Below, in pieces: positions 1-8,501 of a stretch of 64,000 nt of DNA; position 1 is the stretch's first letter; every line of letters starts with the position of its first letter. A model generated the notes under the pieces. It was not told the origin of the DNA, searched no databases, and was given only the letters and a program-made list of their open reading frames with translations. This DNA comes from RBG-13-51-18 sp050014095 (GTDB lineage Bacteria > Chloroflexota > Dehalococcoidia > Dehalococcoidales > RBG-16-60-22), in assembly GCA_050014095.1 (NCBI GenBank), contig JBEKDZ010000005.1, positions 215,330 through 279,329 on the forward strand. Reading direction: 5' to 3'. A program made the translations under genes and the position numbers.

Positions 1-1345
1 CTGTCGCCAGCCTCTCCAGCGATGTCCTGATGGGCTCGATACTGCCCTGGACGTCTGTTTTGAGAATAACGTTAAGCTCTTTAACCTTGCCCGCACTTAT
101 CTGGTCGAAAAGATTATCGAGATTGATGGTTTTCGTGGCTTTGAGAGCCTCTTTTTCTAGTTCGGTGCGTCGCCTGGCTAATATTGCCTGGGCGTGACGT
201 TCGTCAGTCGTGGCTGTCAGAGCGTCTCCTACCTGCGGCACCTCGTCCAGACCCAGTATTTCCACCGGCATGGAAGGCTCCGCTTTCTTAATCCGCTTGC
301 CCATGTCATTGAACATAGCTCTCACCCTGCCCCACGTCGTCCCCACCACCACGGTGTCCTCCTCTTTTAAGGTGCCGGACTGAATGAGTACGGTTGCCAG
401 CGGCCCCATCGTCTTGTCCATCTCGGCTTCAATCACGATGCCGGCGGCAGGCAGATTAGGATTCGCCTTCAGTTCTTCCATTTCCGCTACCAGCAACACG
501 CTTTCCAGCAGCTCCTTGATGCCTTTCTTCTCTTTAGCGGAAACTTCCACGGCAACGATGGTGCCTCCAAACTCCTCCACCACCAGTCCGGCCTCGGCAA
601 GCTGCTGTTTTACCAGGTTCGGGTTGGCGTTCTCTTTATCTATCTTGTTAATGGCGACGACGATAGGCACGTCCGCCGCCCGGGCGTGGTCGATTGCTTC
701 CCTGGTCTGCGGCATGACGCCGTCATCGGCAGCCACCACCAGGATGGTCACATCGGTGATGTTGGCGCCATGGGCACGCATGGCGGTAAACGCCTCATGC
801 CCCGGGGTATCTAAAAACGTAATCTTTTGACGGTCTATCGTTACCTGGTAGGCGCCGATATGCTGTGTAATGCCGCCAGCTTCGGAATCCACCACATTGG
901 TCTTTCTGATAGCGTCGAGCAATTTCGTCTTGCCGTGGTCGACATGCCCCATTACCGTCACCACCGGCGGACGCGTTACCAGGTTCTCCGACTCCTTACC
1001 GTATTTCCGTTTAAGTCGCTTACTCTCTTCGACGGCGGTTGCCAGTAGCTGGGCTTTTATCGGCGTCAGGTGTGGCTTAAAGCCGAAGCTGGATACGACA
1101 GAAGAGGCGGTCTCGTAATCGATAACCTGGTTGATATTAGCCATGATGCCGTTACGCATCAACTGCTTGATTATATTGATGGCGTCGATATTCAGGATAT
1201 CGGCCAGCTGCCGTACGCTTATCGAACGCGGTAGTTCGATAACCGGCGTTTTATCCTGCGTCGGTTCCTTAGTCGGCTTTTCTTCTCTAGAAGGTTTTTC
1301 CGCCGCTGGTTTAGTGGCCTTTTTTGGTTTGCTGGCTCTAGCCAC
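1..1345 (-). CDS. infB: translation initiation factor IF-2, partial (C-terminus outside window)
   Basis: IF-2 is the GTPase that places initiator tRNA on the 30S subunit and drives subunit joining. About 448 N-terminal residues are present; the gene runs off the left edge. After a short Lys/Pro/Glu-rich start comes an IF2_N-type domain (about residues 40-90), then the G domain with G1 GHVDHGKT (about 133-140), DTPGHEAF (about 179) and NKID. The start is a GTG that overlaps the last 8 bases of ylxR, so translation is probably coupled. The N-terminal extension is much shorter than in enterobacterial IF-2. It is the third gene of the nusA-ylxR-infB operon. Family assignment is certain; the end is not visible. 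Confidence 0.97.
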   Translation of the reverse strand, partial: MARASKPKKATKPAAEKPSREEKPTKEPTQDKTPVIELPRSISVRQLADILNIDAINIIKQLMRNGIMANINQVIDYETASSVVSSFGFKPHLTPIKAQLLATAVEESKRLKRKYGKESENLVTRPPVVTVMGHVDHGKTKLLDAIRKTNVVDSEAGGITQHIGAYQVTIDRQKITFLDTPGHEAFTAMRAHGANITDVTILVVAADDGVMPQTREAIDHARAADVPIVVAINKIDKENANPNLVKQQLAEAGLVVEEFGGTIVAVEVSAKEKKGIKELLESVLLVAEMEELKANPNLPAAGIVIEAEMDKTMGPLATVLIQSGTLKEEDTVVVGTTWGRVRAMFNDMGKRIKKAEPSMPVEILGLDEVPQVGDALTATTDERHAQAILARRRTELEKEALKATKTINLDNLFDQISAGKVKELNVILKTDVQGSIEPIRTSLERLAT

Positions 1346-1652
1346 TGATTAACTCCTTAAACATTTCTCTGCCTGCTTTATCCAGTCGTTCGACGTCGTC
1401 CCGGGTTATTTTTACATTTAAAGCGTGCCCCAGTTGGTTACCTTTTAAAGCTTTTTCCCAGCACGCCCAATCCCGACATAAATAGGCTCCCCGCCCCTCC
1501 TTCCTCCCCGATAAATCTATCTTAACTTCGCCCGCTTTAGTGCGTACCAGCCGTACCATTTCCCGCTTGGTTTTTATCTGCCGGCAGGCAACACAGGTTC
1601 GCTGCGGAGTCGGTTTGCCGTTTGCCGGGCGGGCACTAGAAATAGTCCTCAT
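1338..1652 (-). CDS. ylxR: YlxR family RNA-binding protein
   Basis: This is a small basic protein of the YlxR (DUF448) family, about 104 residues. It shows the family features TCVACRQ near the N terminus and GRGAYLC in the middle. Members are nucleic-acid-binding proteins almost always encoded between nusA and infB, as here. An in-frame start 54 bases further upstream is possible, but the chosen ATG keeps the overlap with nusA to 17 bases and lies just after a GGAGGAGG stretch. The stop codon overlaps the infB GTG start. The precise cellular role of the family is not settled and nothing here adds to it. Confidence 0.9.
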   Translation of the reverse strand: MRTISSARPANGKPTPQRTCVACRQIKTKREMVRLVRTKAGEVKIDLSGRKEGRGAYLCRDWACWEKALKGNQLGHALNVKITRDDVERLDKAGREMFKELISG

Positions 1653-3063
1653 CCTCCTCCACGGTATAGTCGCGGCGTCCTTTTTTCGCTTTGCCGGTAT
1701 CTTCACTGGTGTCTTTAGTATAAGCGCCCTTCTTTTTCTTCTTCGACTTGGAGGGTTTTACTGTTTCCTTTACCCGTCTGGGTGCCAGTATATCCTCCGC
1801 AAAACGCAGCTTTGCTTTACTATCGTCGGGCTGCATTTTTATTTGCGACGGCATGATAATCTCGGCGGCTACCGGTTCGACTTCAACCTCTTCCTCTTCC
1901 GTGGTTGTTTCCTCGATTAGCTCCAGCGGTTCGAGTTCGGCGAGAATCTCCTCGGGCAGCTTTTCCGCTACTTCGATGCCCGCGGCTTCTTTCGCTTCGA
2001 GTGCCTTAGGCTCCTTTATCTTCTCAAGCTCGGCGGCCGAGGCGCTCTTGATATCGATACGCCAGCCGGTCAGCTTAGCCGCCAGTCGGGCGTTCTGCCC
2101 CTCTTTGCCGATTGCCAGGGATAGCTGCTTATCCGGGACGATAACCGTGGCTACCTGCTCTTCTTTATTCAGCTGGACACCGACGATATGCGCCGGGCTT
2201 AAAGCGTTAGCGATAAAAGTGGCCGAGTCCGAACTCCACATGACCACGTCTATTTTCTCGCCGTTCAGCTCGCTGACGATGTTCTGGATTCTGATGCCGC
2301 GCAGTCCTACGCAGCACCCCACCGGGTCGATGCCTTCCTGCTTGGCCGCTACGGCTATCTTACTCCGGAAACCGGCTTCGCGTGCGATGGACTTTATCTC
2401 TACGGTGCCGTTGTAGACTTCCGGCACTTCCAGCTCGAATAAACGACGTAGTAGCTCCGGATGGGAGCGTGATACGATTACCTTGGGTCCCTTGGTAGTT
2501 CGCGCCACCTGCAGTAAAACTACCTTTAAATGCTGTCCCACGCGGTAGCGCTCGGTACGCACCTGCTCGACGGTCGGCAGTACGGCTTCGGTCCTGCCCA
2601 GTTCGATGTATGCCTGTCCTGCCTCAAAACGCTGCACGACCCCGCTCACCACCTCCCCCTCCTTATCCGCGTACTCCTCGAAAATAGCGCTGTGTTCGGC
2701 TTCGTGCAGACGCTGCGATATTACCTGCTTGGCTGTTTGCGCGGCGATGCGTCCGGCATTCTCCGGCGTGGACTCTACCAAGAGGGTTTCATCGAGTTTG
2801 ATATCGCTCTTGAGTTTTTTAGCTTCCCGCAATGTAATCTCGGTATCCGGGTTTTTGACCTTCTCCACCACCGTTTTTTCCGCCCAAACCTCCACCTTAC
2901 CGGTACCGGAGTTAATCTTGACGGCTACGTTCTGATTGGAGGAAAAGCTGTCCTTTTTATAAGCTGATACCAGCGCCGCTTCGACAGCGTTAAGAACCAC
3001 ATCCTTCGGCAGATTTTTTTCTGCCGCCAGCTGTGTTATGGCGAGCAAAAAATCGCTCTTCAT
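1636..3063 (-). CDS. nusA: transcription termination/antitermination factor NusA
   Basis: NusA binds RNA polymerase and nascent RNA and modulates pausing, termination and antitermination. The 475-residue product has the N-terminal polymerase-binding domain (about 1-125), an S1 domain (about 130-200) and two KH domains (about 200-345). A low-complexity acidic then Lys-rich tail follows (about 360-475). The ATG at 3063 is preceded 11 bases upstream by GGAGGT. A TTG further out would place that Shine-Dalgarno inside the gene, so it was rejected. It heads the operon with ylxR and infB; rimP, which often precedes nusA, is not adjacent. The tail is not part of the conserved fold. Confidence 0.97.
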   Translation of the reverse strand: MKSDFLLAITQLAAEKNLPKDVVLNAVEAALVSAYKKDSFSSNQNVAVKINSGTGKVEVWAEKTVVEKVKNPDTEITLREAKKLKSDIKLDETLLVESTPENAGRIAAQTAKQVISQRLHEAEHSAIFEEYADKEGEVVSGVVQRFEAGQAYIELGRTEAVLPTVEQVRTERYRVGQHLKVVLLQVARTTKGPKVIVSRSHPELLRRLFELEVPEVYNGTVEIKSIAREAGFRSKIAVAAKQEGIDPVGCCVGLRGIRIQNIVSELNGEKIDVVMWSSDSATFIANALSPAHIVGVQLNKEEQVATVIVPDKQLSLAIGKEGQNARLAAKLTGWRIDIKSASAAELEKIKEPKALEAKEAAGIEVAEKLPEEILAELEPLELIEETTTEEEEVEVEPVAAEIIMPSQIKMQPDDSKAKLRFAEDILAPRRVKETVKPSKSKKKKKGAYTKDTSEDTGKAKKGRRDYTVEEDEDYF

Positions 3064-3102
3064 TTCGGATGCTGACCTCCGCAATATTCTTTTTACATAT
3101 TC

Positions 3103-3130
3103 AACAAAAAAGTGGGACTTAAACCCACTT
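3103..3130 (-). terminator. terminator-like hairpin in the nusA leader
   Basis: Read on the minus strand, AAGTGGG pairs with CCCACTT across a 7-base loop, and a run of five to six T follows. It lies between the nusA promoter and the nusA start, within an RNA leader of roughly 95 bases. This is the geometry of an intrinsic terminator used as an attenuator. NusA acts on hairpin-dependent pausing, so autoregulation is a reasonable inference. No alternative antiterminator pairing was identified. Confidence 0.55.
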
Positions 3131-3163
3131 CTAACAAAGCTATTCTAATACCCAGGCAACCTT

Positions 3164-3192
3164 ATTATAGCACGCCTTATCTCGGTATGCAA
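3164..3192 (-). promoter_or_regulatory. nusA operon promoter
   Basis: On the minus strand TTGCAT (3192-3187) and a perfect TATAAT (3169-3164) are separated by 17 bases. A TG one base before the -10 gives an extended -10. The predicted start is about 95 bases upstream of nusA. Confidence 0.75.
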
Positions 3193-3340
3193 TACAAATT
3201 CAGATTAATTTGATATTATTCGGCAAGAAAAAAAACACGCTTGGATATTAGACGGTTTCTAGTAATCCATTGTTTACTGGGATATAATATGAGATATGCC
3301 TGTTCAACCTTGAAAAAAGCGGCAAGTGGGGAGTACTTAA

Positions 3341-3796
3341 ATGAAAGTGATGGAAATGAAGGCTATCGATAAAAGCGCCGTAAAAATACGGCGTCTGACT
3401 TCTAGTGATATTACCTCCACCCTTGGTATCTGGTGGGCTAACATCCCGGAAAAAGAAGTGATGGTTGCCCAGCTGCAAAGTCCCCTCGATTTAAGTTTTA
3501 TCGCCGAGTACGAAGGCATTTTAATTGGCTTTATCCTGGCGAAACTGGAATACGCGGGTTTCCCGACGACCGGCACCGGCGTTGTTTTTCTTATTGCAGT
3601 CAATCCTGATTACCAGAAACACGGCATTGGAACGATGCTGATTGATGCTCTGGAGAGATACGCCATGTATAAAGGCATCAAAACCATTCGTGTGGTCGTG
3701 CCGCAGAGCGATATTAAAAATATCAGATATTTTACTAAAGTCGGTTTCAGCAAGAGCGTCATGATTAATTACGATAAAGTCTGCCACAACCGGTAA
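3341..3796 (+). CDS. GNAT family N-acetyltransferase
   Basis: The 151-residue protein has the GNAT fold signature. A beta strand with hydrophobic residues is followed by the acetyl-CoA-binding motif A, YQKHGIGTML, at about residues 90-100, and the C-terminal segment contains YFTKVGF. GNAT enzymes transfer an acetyl group from acetyl-CoA to amines; the substrate cannot be told from sequence. GGGGAG lies upstream of the ATG and a TATAAT at 3283-3288 could be its -10. The gene is divergent from nusA and precedes an M20 peptidase gene by 30 bases, so the two may be co-transcribed. Confidence 0.85.
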   Translation: MKVMEMKAIDKSAVKIRRLTSSDITSTLGIWWANIPEKEVMVAQLQSPLDLSFIAEYEGILIGFILAKLEYAGFPTTGTGVVFLIAVNPDYQKHGIGTMLIDALERYAMYKGIKTIRVVVPQSDIKNIRYFTKVGFSKSVMINYDKVCHNR

Positions 3797-3826
3797 CTAT
3801 TTTTGGACATGTTCAGGAGATAAGCT

Positions 3827-5008
3827 TTGGATATTGCTAGATTAAAGGCAGCCATAGTTAAAGAGATAGATTCGTTTTCTCCGCAGCTTGGTGATTTAAG
3901 CCGTAAAATCCATGATAATCCGGAAATAGCCATGCAGGAGCGTCACGCTTGTGCCTGGCTGGTAGAGTTTTTAAAAGCCAATGGTTTTACGGTTGCTAAA
4001 GGCGTTGCCGGTATGCCCACGGCTTTCAAAGCTATTTATGGCAAAGGCAAACCGGTTATCGCTTTCCTTGCCGAATACGATGCTCTCCCTAAAATGGGGC
4101 ACGCCTGCGGACATAACCTTATCGCTACCAGTGCGGTCGCTGCTGGCATCGCAACTAAACTGGCGGCGGATAAATATGGCGGCAGTATTATGGTTTTCGG
4201 CACGCCTGCCGAAGAAGGCGATGCCGGTAAAGCTATCATGGCGGAAAAGGGCATCTTTAAAGGACTTGATGCCGTAATGATGACCCATCCTGGCGGCGGG
4301 AATTATGTTACATATAACGCCTTGGCCTGTCAGACACTGGATGTTGAATTCTTCGGCAAAGCTTCACATGCCGCCGCTGACCCCGAATTGGGTATCAATG
4401 CCCTGGATGCGATGATTCTATCATATAATGCCATAAATGCCCTGCGTCAGCATATCAAAGAAACTGCCCGCATTCACGGCATCATTACCGACGGCGGCGA
4501 GGCAGCTAATATCGTTCCTGCCCATACCGCCGCCAATTTCATCGTTCGTGCCCGGGATGATGCTTATCTGGATATCCTTAAAGAAAAGGTTATTAACTGC
4601 TTTATCGGTGCGGCGGCTGCCACTGGCGCCGAGCTCAAATACCATTGGGCGGATGTACGTTATGCCTCCATGCTTAACAACATGACTTTAGCCAGGCTTT
4701 TCCGCCAAAATATGCAGTCGCTCGGTCATGCTATCGCCCTAAGTGAGGGGGATAAATGGGGCGGCAGCTCTGATGTCGGCAACGTTAGCTGGTTGGCGCC
4801 GACCATCCAACCGACGGTTGCTATCGCTCCGCCAAACATAACAATACATACTGTTGAGTTCCGTAAAGTCTCTGTGACTAAAAAGGCATTACTTATTATT
4901 CTCGATGCCGCTAAAGCGATGGCGATGACCGCTGCCGACCTTTTAGGGAACCCTAAAACTCTCGCTAGCGTACGTGCGGAGTTCGAGAAGAGTAAGAACA
5001 AAAAGTAG
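3827..5008 (+). CDS. M20 family metallohydrolase (AbgB/ACY1L2-like amidohydrolase)
   Basis: M20 enzymes are zinc-dependent amidohydrolases acting on N-acyl amino acids, aminobenzoyl-glutamate or dipeptides. The 393-residue product shows the metal-binding GHACGHN motif near residue 90, the catalytic-base region TPAEEGD (about 125), and a dimerisation-domain region around FGKASHAAADPELG. A later GGSSDVGNVSW resembles the C-terminal metal-ligand region of the subfamily. Translation probably starts at TTG with AGGAGAT upstream. The length is normal. Subfamily resemblance is to p-aminobenzoyl-glutamate hydrolase-like proteins, but the substrate is unknown. It lies upstream of an activase gene with a 35-base gap. 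Confidence 0.85.
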   Translation: MDIARLKAAIVKEIDSFSPQLGDLSRKIHDNPEIAMQERHACAWLVEFLKANGFTVAKGVAGMPTAFKAIYGKGKPVIAFLAEYDALPKMGHACGHNLIATSAVAAGIATKLAADKYGGSIMVFGTPAEEGDAGKAIMAEKGIFKGLDAVMMTHPGGGNYVTYNALACQTLDVEFFGKASHAAADPELGINALDAMILSYNAINALRQHIKETARIHGIITDGGEAANIVPAHTAANFIVRARDDAYLDILKEKVINCFIGAAAATGAELKYHWADVRYASMLNNMTLARLFRQNMQSLGHAIALSEGDKWGGSSDVGNVSWLAPTIQPTVAIAPPNITIHTVEFRKVSVTKKALLIILDAAKAMAMTAADLLGNPKTLASVRAEFEKSKNKK

Positions 5009-5043
5009 TTTTTTCCCTGAAAAAATATTAACATTAGAGTAGT

Positions 5044-6024
5044 ATGGAAGCTTATCTCGGTATTGATGTAGGGTCGGTTACGGTTAAATTCGCCGTGCTG
5101 GATACGGCCGACGAGCTTATTGCCAGCCTTTATTTACCTGCCGGCGGTAGGCCGGTAGCCGTCGTCCAGCAGGGACTAGGTCAAATCGGCAAGCAACTGC
5201 TATCGGATGTAGTTATCAAAGGAGTGGCTGCCACCGGCAGCGCCCGCTATCTGGCCGGGGCTATCGTCGGCGCCGATTTAGTGAAGAACGAAATTACCTG
5301 CCAGGCTGTTGCAGCGGTTCACTATAATCCAGATGTTCGCACAGTTATTGAAATTGGCGGACAGGATAGTAAACTGATTATTATCCGCGACGGCATGGTG
5401 GCGGATTTCGCCATGAATACCGTTTGCGCCGCCGGCACTGGTAGCTTCCTCGACCATCAGGCGGGACGTCTCCGCATGAGCATCGAGGAGTTTTCCCGTC
5501 GGGCTTTGGCAGGGGAAGACACGGTTCATATCTCCGGTCGCTGCACAGTTTTTGCCGAGTCCGACATGGTGCATAAGCAGCAAATGGGGCACAAAGTCGA
5601 CGATATCATTTACGGATTATGCTGTACTTTAGTACGCAATTACTTGAGCGATGTCGCCTCCGGTAAAGATATAAAGTCGCCCGTCGTCTTTCAGGGTGGG
5701 GTCGCTTTTAACCAGGGGATTATCCAGGCGCTACGGGAAGAGCTAAAAATGGAGATAATCGTCCCTCCCCACCATGAGGTCATGGGCGCTATTGGTGCGG
5801 CGCTTCTCGCGCATGAAGCCTCGAGTCAAACGCAGGACGCCTGCCGCTTTCGCGGTTTCGCTATCAGCGAAGCGGAATATGATACCTCTTCCTTCGAGTG
5901 CCGTTCCTGCCCCACCACCTGTGAGATAGTCAGAATTTCGGAGCAGGGCAATGTTATTGCTGCCTGGGGAGGTCAATGCGATATGTGGGAAACCGCTACC
6001 TCCGGGAAAAGGGAGAAGTTTTGA
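5044..6024 (+). CDS. BadF/BadG/HgdC-type ATPase, 2-hydroxyacyl-CoA dehydratase or benzoyl-CoA reductase activase
   Basis: Family members hydrolyse ATP to push an electron at low potential into a dehydratase or reductase, using a [4Fe-4S] cluster bridged between two subunits. The 326-residue protein has the actin-fold phosphate loop GIDVGSVTVK (5-14) and GGQDSK (about 105). The two cluster cysteines sit in VCAAGTGSF (C128) and GRCTVFAESD (C167). A C-terminal segment (about 270-326) adds CRSCPTTC and a later Cys, which may form a further metal site. No partner dehydratase or reductase gene lies in the window, so it is an orphan here. Its stop overlaps the plsX start by four bases (TTGA). Confidence 0.88.
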   Translation: MEAYLGIDVGSVTVKFAVLDTADELIASLYLPAGGRPVAVVQQGLGQIGKQLLSDVVIKGVAATGSARYLAGAIVGADLVKNEITCQAVAAVHYNPDVRTVIEIGGQDSKLIIIRDGMVADFAMNTVCAAGTGSFLDHQAGRLRMSIEEFSRRALAGEDTVHISGRCTVFAESDMVHKQQMGHKVDDIIYGLCCTLVRNYLSDVASGKDIKSPVVFQGGVAFNQGIIQALREELKMEIIVPPHHEVMGAIGAALLAHEASSQTQDACRFRGFAISEAEYDTSSFECRSCPTTCEIVRISEQGNVIAAWGGQCDMWETATSGKREKF

Positions 6025-7043
6025 AAAAGCCGAAAATTGCGCTTGATGCCGCTGGCGGCGACTACGCTCCGCATGAAATGGTTAAGGGAGCCATAAAAGC
6101 CGTTCAGGAATACGATATAGAGGTCGTCCTGGTCGGCAGGAAAAACATTCTCCGCAAGTTGCTGGAAAAGTCCCCCGTTGAGTCGGGCATTTCTATCGTC
6201 GATGCCACCGAGGTCATCGACTTTAATGAACATCCCCTCAAGGCTATTCAAAGCAAACCTAACTCATCAATCGTTGTGGGTGTTAATCTGCTGAAAAGCG
6301 GCCAGGCTTCGGCTTTCGTTTCCGCGGGGAATACCGGCGCAGTGGTTGCCTCATCCCTGCTGACCCTGGGCAGGGTAGAAGGCGTTAGTCGCCCGGCTAT
6401 CGGCGCTTTCATCGATGTTTTAACGTCGAGACCTGGTTTACTGGTGGATGCCGGCGCTAATGCCGATTGCCGTCCGGAACACCTGCTGGAGTTCGCCCGC
6501 CTGGGTAGTATTTATAGTAAATATATCCTTAACATTCCCTTCCCCCGGGTCGGCCTTTTAAGCAACGGCGCCGAGGAGGGTAAGGGGAACCGGTTAGCGC
6601 AGGAAACCTATGAACTCTTAAAGGAAGCTAAGGGTATTAGCTTTATCGGTAATATTGAAGGACATAATATTTCCCAGAAAACTGCCGATGTCATTGTGAC
6701 GGATGGCTTTACCGGCAATATCGTCCTTAAGACCATTGAAGGGTTCAACGATAATTTCTTAAACTCTATACAAGAGCTCGGTCACGTCTTTTCCAGCGTT
6801 TCCCGTTTAAGAACGCGCGAGCTTCTTAAAGATATTGGCTTGGGTGCCTGGACGAAGAAGCTGGATTATAGCGAGTATGGCGGCGCCTGCCTCCTCGGAG
6901 TTAATGGCGTGGTCATTATCGCCCACGGACGCAGCAAAGCCAGAGCGATTAAAAACGCTATCGTTTTAGCCAAGGAAACTATCGAGCGCGGCATAATAGA
7001 AAGAGAAAAAGAGGAGAAGTATGAGCAAACCAGTGGAGATTAA
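6021..7043 (+). CDS. plsX: phosphate acyltransferase PlsX
   Basis: PlsX converts acyl-ACP and phosphate to acyl-phosphate for phospholipid synthesis and acts peripherally at the membrane. The product starts KKPKIALDAAGGDYAPHE and contains the hallmark SAGNTGA and later VTDGFTGNI motifs. A TTG at 6021, overlapping the previous stop as TTGA and preceded by GGGAGAAG, gives 340 residues, the usual family length. An ATG at 5976 would add 15 unrelated residues inside the upstream gene. The usual partners rpmF, fabH and acpP are absent; trxA follows with a 23-base overlap. Confidence 0.95.
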   Translation: MKKPKIALDAAGGDYAPHEMVKGAIKAVQEYDIEVVLVGRKNILRKLLEKSPVESGISIVDATEVIDFNEHPLKAIQSKPNSSIVVGVNLLKSGQASAFVSAGNTGAVVASSLLTLGRVEGVSRPAIGAFIDVLTSRPGLLVDAGANADCRPEHLLEFARLGSIYSKYILNIPFPRVGLLSNGAEEGKGNRLAQETYELLKEAKGISFIGNIEGHNISQKTADVIVTDGFTGNIVLKTIEGFNDNFLNSIQELGHVFSSVSRLRTRELLKDIGLGAWTKKLDYSEYGGACLLGVNGVVIIAHGRSKARAIKNAIVLAKETIERGIIEREKEEKYEQTSGD

Positions 7044-7350
7044 TGAAGCTAAATTTGATGAGGTGGTTCTAAAGGCGGCGACGCCGGTGCTGGTTGATTT
7101 TTGGGCGCCCTGGTGCGGACCCTGCCGGATGGTGGCGCCAATTGTCGAGGAGCTGGCTAATGAGTATGAGGGCAAAGTCTCCTTCTTTAAGCTTAACGTC
7201 GATGATAACCCCAAAATCGCCAGCAAGTTCAGTGTGATGAGCATACCCACTCTTATTATCTTTAAGAACGGACAGCCGGCTTCTAATATCGTCGGCTTCC
7301 GCCCCAAACCTGAACTCAAGAAGAGTATCGATACAGCATTGGCGGGATAA
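7021..7350 (+). CDS. trxA: thioredoxin
   Basis: Cytoplasmic thiol-disulfide oxidoreductase of 109 residues with the active site WCGPC (C32, C35) and the cis-proline loop around SIPTL. The start codon lies inside the end of plsX, preceded by GAGGAG, so translation of the two is probably coupled. Thioredoxin reductase follows 126 bases downstream on the same strand, which gives a complete reductase/thioredoxin pair. The length and all key residues are normal. Confidence 0.96.
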   Translation: MSKPVEINEAKFDEVVLKAATPVLVDFWAPWCGPCRMVAPIVEELANEYEGKVSFFKLNVDDNPKIASKFSVMSIPTLIIFKNGQPASNIVGFRPKPELKKSIDTALAG

Positions 7351-7360
7351 GGAGGAGTGC

Positions 7361-7434
7361 ACAGTTAACAGTAGACAGTAAACAGTATTCCCCTCCCCTT
7401 TTCCCGAAACTGTAAACTGACAACTGTAAACTCA
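7361..7434. repeat. imperfect palindrome of CAGT/ACTG units
   Basis: Between trxA and trxB, three ACAGT units spaced about 7 bases apart face three ACTGT/ACTG units across a C-rich centre. The transcript could fold into a long imperfect hairpin. Related AACTGTCAACT wording recurs at 22276-22310, so this looks like a dispersed intergenic element rather than a gene-specific signal. Confidence 0.5.
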
Positions 7435-7476
7435 AGAATATATTAAAAGACCATATTTCGATTGTTCGAGGAATAA

Positions 7477-8400
7477 ATGGTTAAACTTAAAAATTATGAT
7501 GTAATCATCATCGGCGGGGGCCCCGCCGGCTTAAGCGCCGGTATCTACACCGCCCGCGCCCGGTTAGCTACCCTCCTGATTGAGAGGGCAGCTGTCGGCG
7601 GTCAGATAATCAACGCCGGCATGGTAGAGAACTATCCCGGCTTTATCGATGGCATCGGCGGCGTTGAGCTGACGCAGGCGATGCACCAGCAGGCGACCAA
7701 GTTCGGGATGGAAACACTTTATGACGAGGTTATTGGTATCGAAGTTAATGATAAACAAAAAGTGGTCAAGACCCCGCAAGGTGACTTCCCCACAAAAGCG
7801 GTCATTATCGCCGGAGGCTCCGAACGGCAAAAGCTTGGTGTTCCCGGCGAAACGGAGTTCACCGGTAAAGGCGTTTCTTACTGTGCTACCTGCGATGGTG
7901 CTTTCTTCCGCGATAAAACGGTAGCCGTCATCGGCGGGGGCAACGCCGCCGTTACTGAAGCCCTGGAGCTAACCAAGTTTGCCACGAAAATATCTCTGGT
8001 TCACCGCCGCCATGAACTGCGCGCCACTAAAATCATGCAGGAAAAACTGATGGCTGATGCCCGGATTCAGATTCTCTGGGATACAGTTGTTCTGGATATT
8101 ATTGGGGATAAATTCGTTAATAAAATCAAGCTGCGTAATCTTAAGACGGAAAAAGAAACGGAGCTTGATGTCTCCGGTGTATTTATTGCCGTCGGGTCGC
8201 AGCCTGCCACCGGCTATCTTAAGGGGCTGTTAACATTGGATGTAGTTGGCGCTATTGTAACCAATGATAAGCTTGAGACCAGTGTGCCCGGTATCTATGC
8301 CGCCGGCGATATCCGCAGCGGCTCCATCCGGCAAGTAATTAGTGCCGCCGGCGATGGCGCGGTGGCTGCTATTAATGTCAGCAAATATATCAGCGAATAA
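7477..8400 (+). CDS. trxB: thioredoxin-disulfide reductase
   Basis: NADPH-dependent flavoenzyme that reduces thioredoxin. The 307-residue product has the FAD loop GGGPAGLSAG (about 13-22), the redox motif CATC (C136, C139) and a second nucleotide loop IGGGNAA with downstream HRRHELR, the basic stretch expected for NADPH. A C-terminal FAD motif YAAGDIR is also present. The usual motif is CAVC or CATC, so this one is intact. GAGGA lies just upstream of the ATG. It pairs functionally with trxA just upstream. Confidence 0.96.
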   Translation: MVKLKNYDVIIIGGGPAGLSAGIYTARARLATLLIERAAVGGQIINAGMVENYPGFIDGIGGVELTQAMHQQATKFGMETLYDEVIGIEVNDKQKVVKTPQGDFPTKAVIIAGGSERQKLGVPGETEFTGKGVSYCATCDGAFFRDKTVAVIGGGNAAVTEALELTKFATKISLVHRRHELRATKIMQEKLMADARIQILWDTVVLDIIGDKFVNKIKLRNLKTEKETELDVSGVFIAVGSQPATGYLKGLLTLDVVGAIVTNDKLETSVPGIYAAGDIRSGSIRQVISAAGDGAVAAINVSKYISE

Positions 8401-8443
8401 AAAATATTTTTCCATTTTTCAGGGCTCTAAGATAAAAGGGATA

Positions 8444-8473
8444 TTGACGCGTCCCCTTGATTGTGTGTTAAAT
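8444..8473 (+). promoter_or_regulatory. promoter for rplI-dnaB operon
   Basis: TTGACG (8444-8449) and TTAAAT (8468-8473) are 18 bases apart, about 28 bases before the rplI start. The -35 matches the consensus at five of six positions. The region between trxB and rplI is otherwise AT-rich. Confidence 0.6.
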
Positions 8474-8501
8474 TATTTGTCATCAAAAAAAGGAGAGAAT
8501 T

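Noticed and set aside
1748..2416. Long plus-strand frame opposite nusA
   Set aside because: Ser-rich, low-complexity product antisense to a fully recognisable nusA; no start signals.
3283..3288. TATAAT as a full promoter for the acetyltransferase gene
   Set aside because: The -10 is perfect but no acceptable -35 or extended TG accompanies it, so it is mentioned only in the gene entry.
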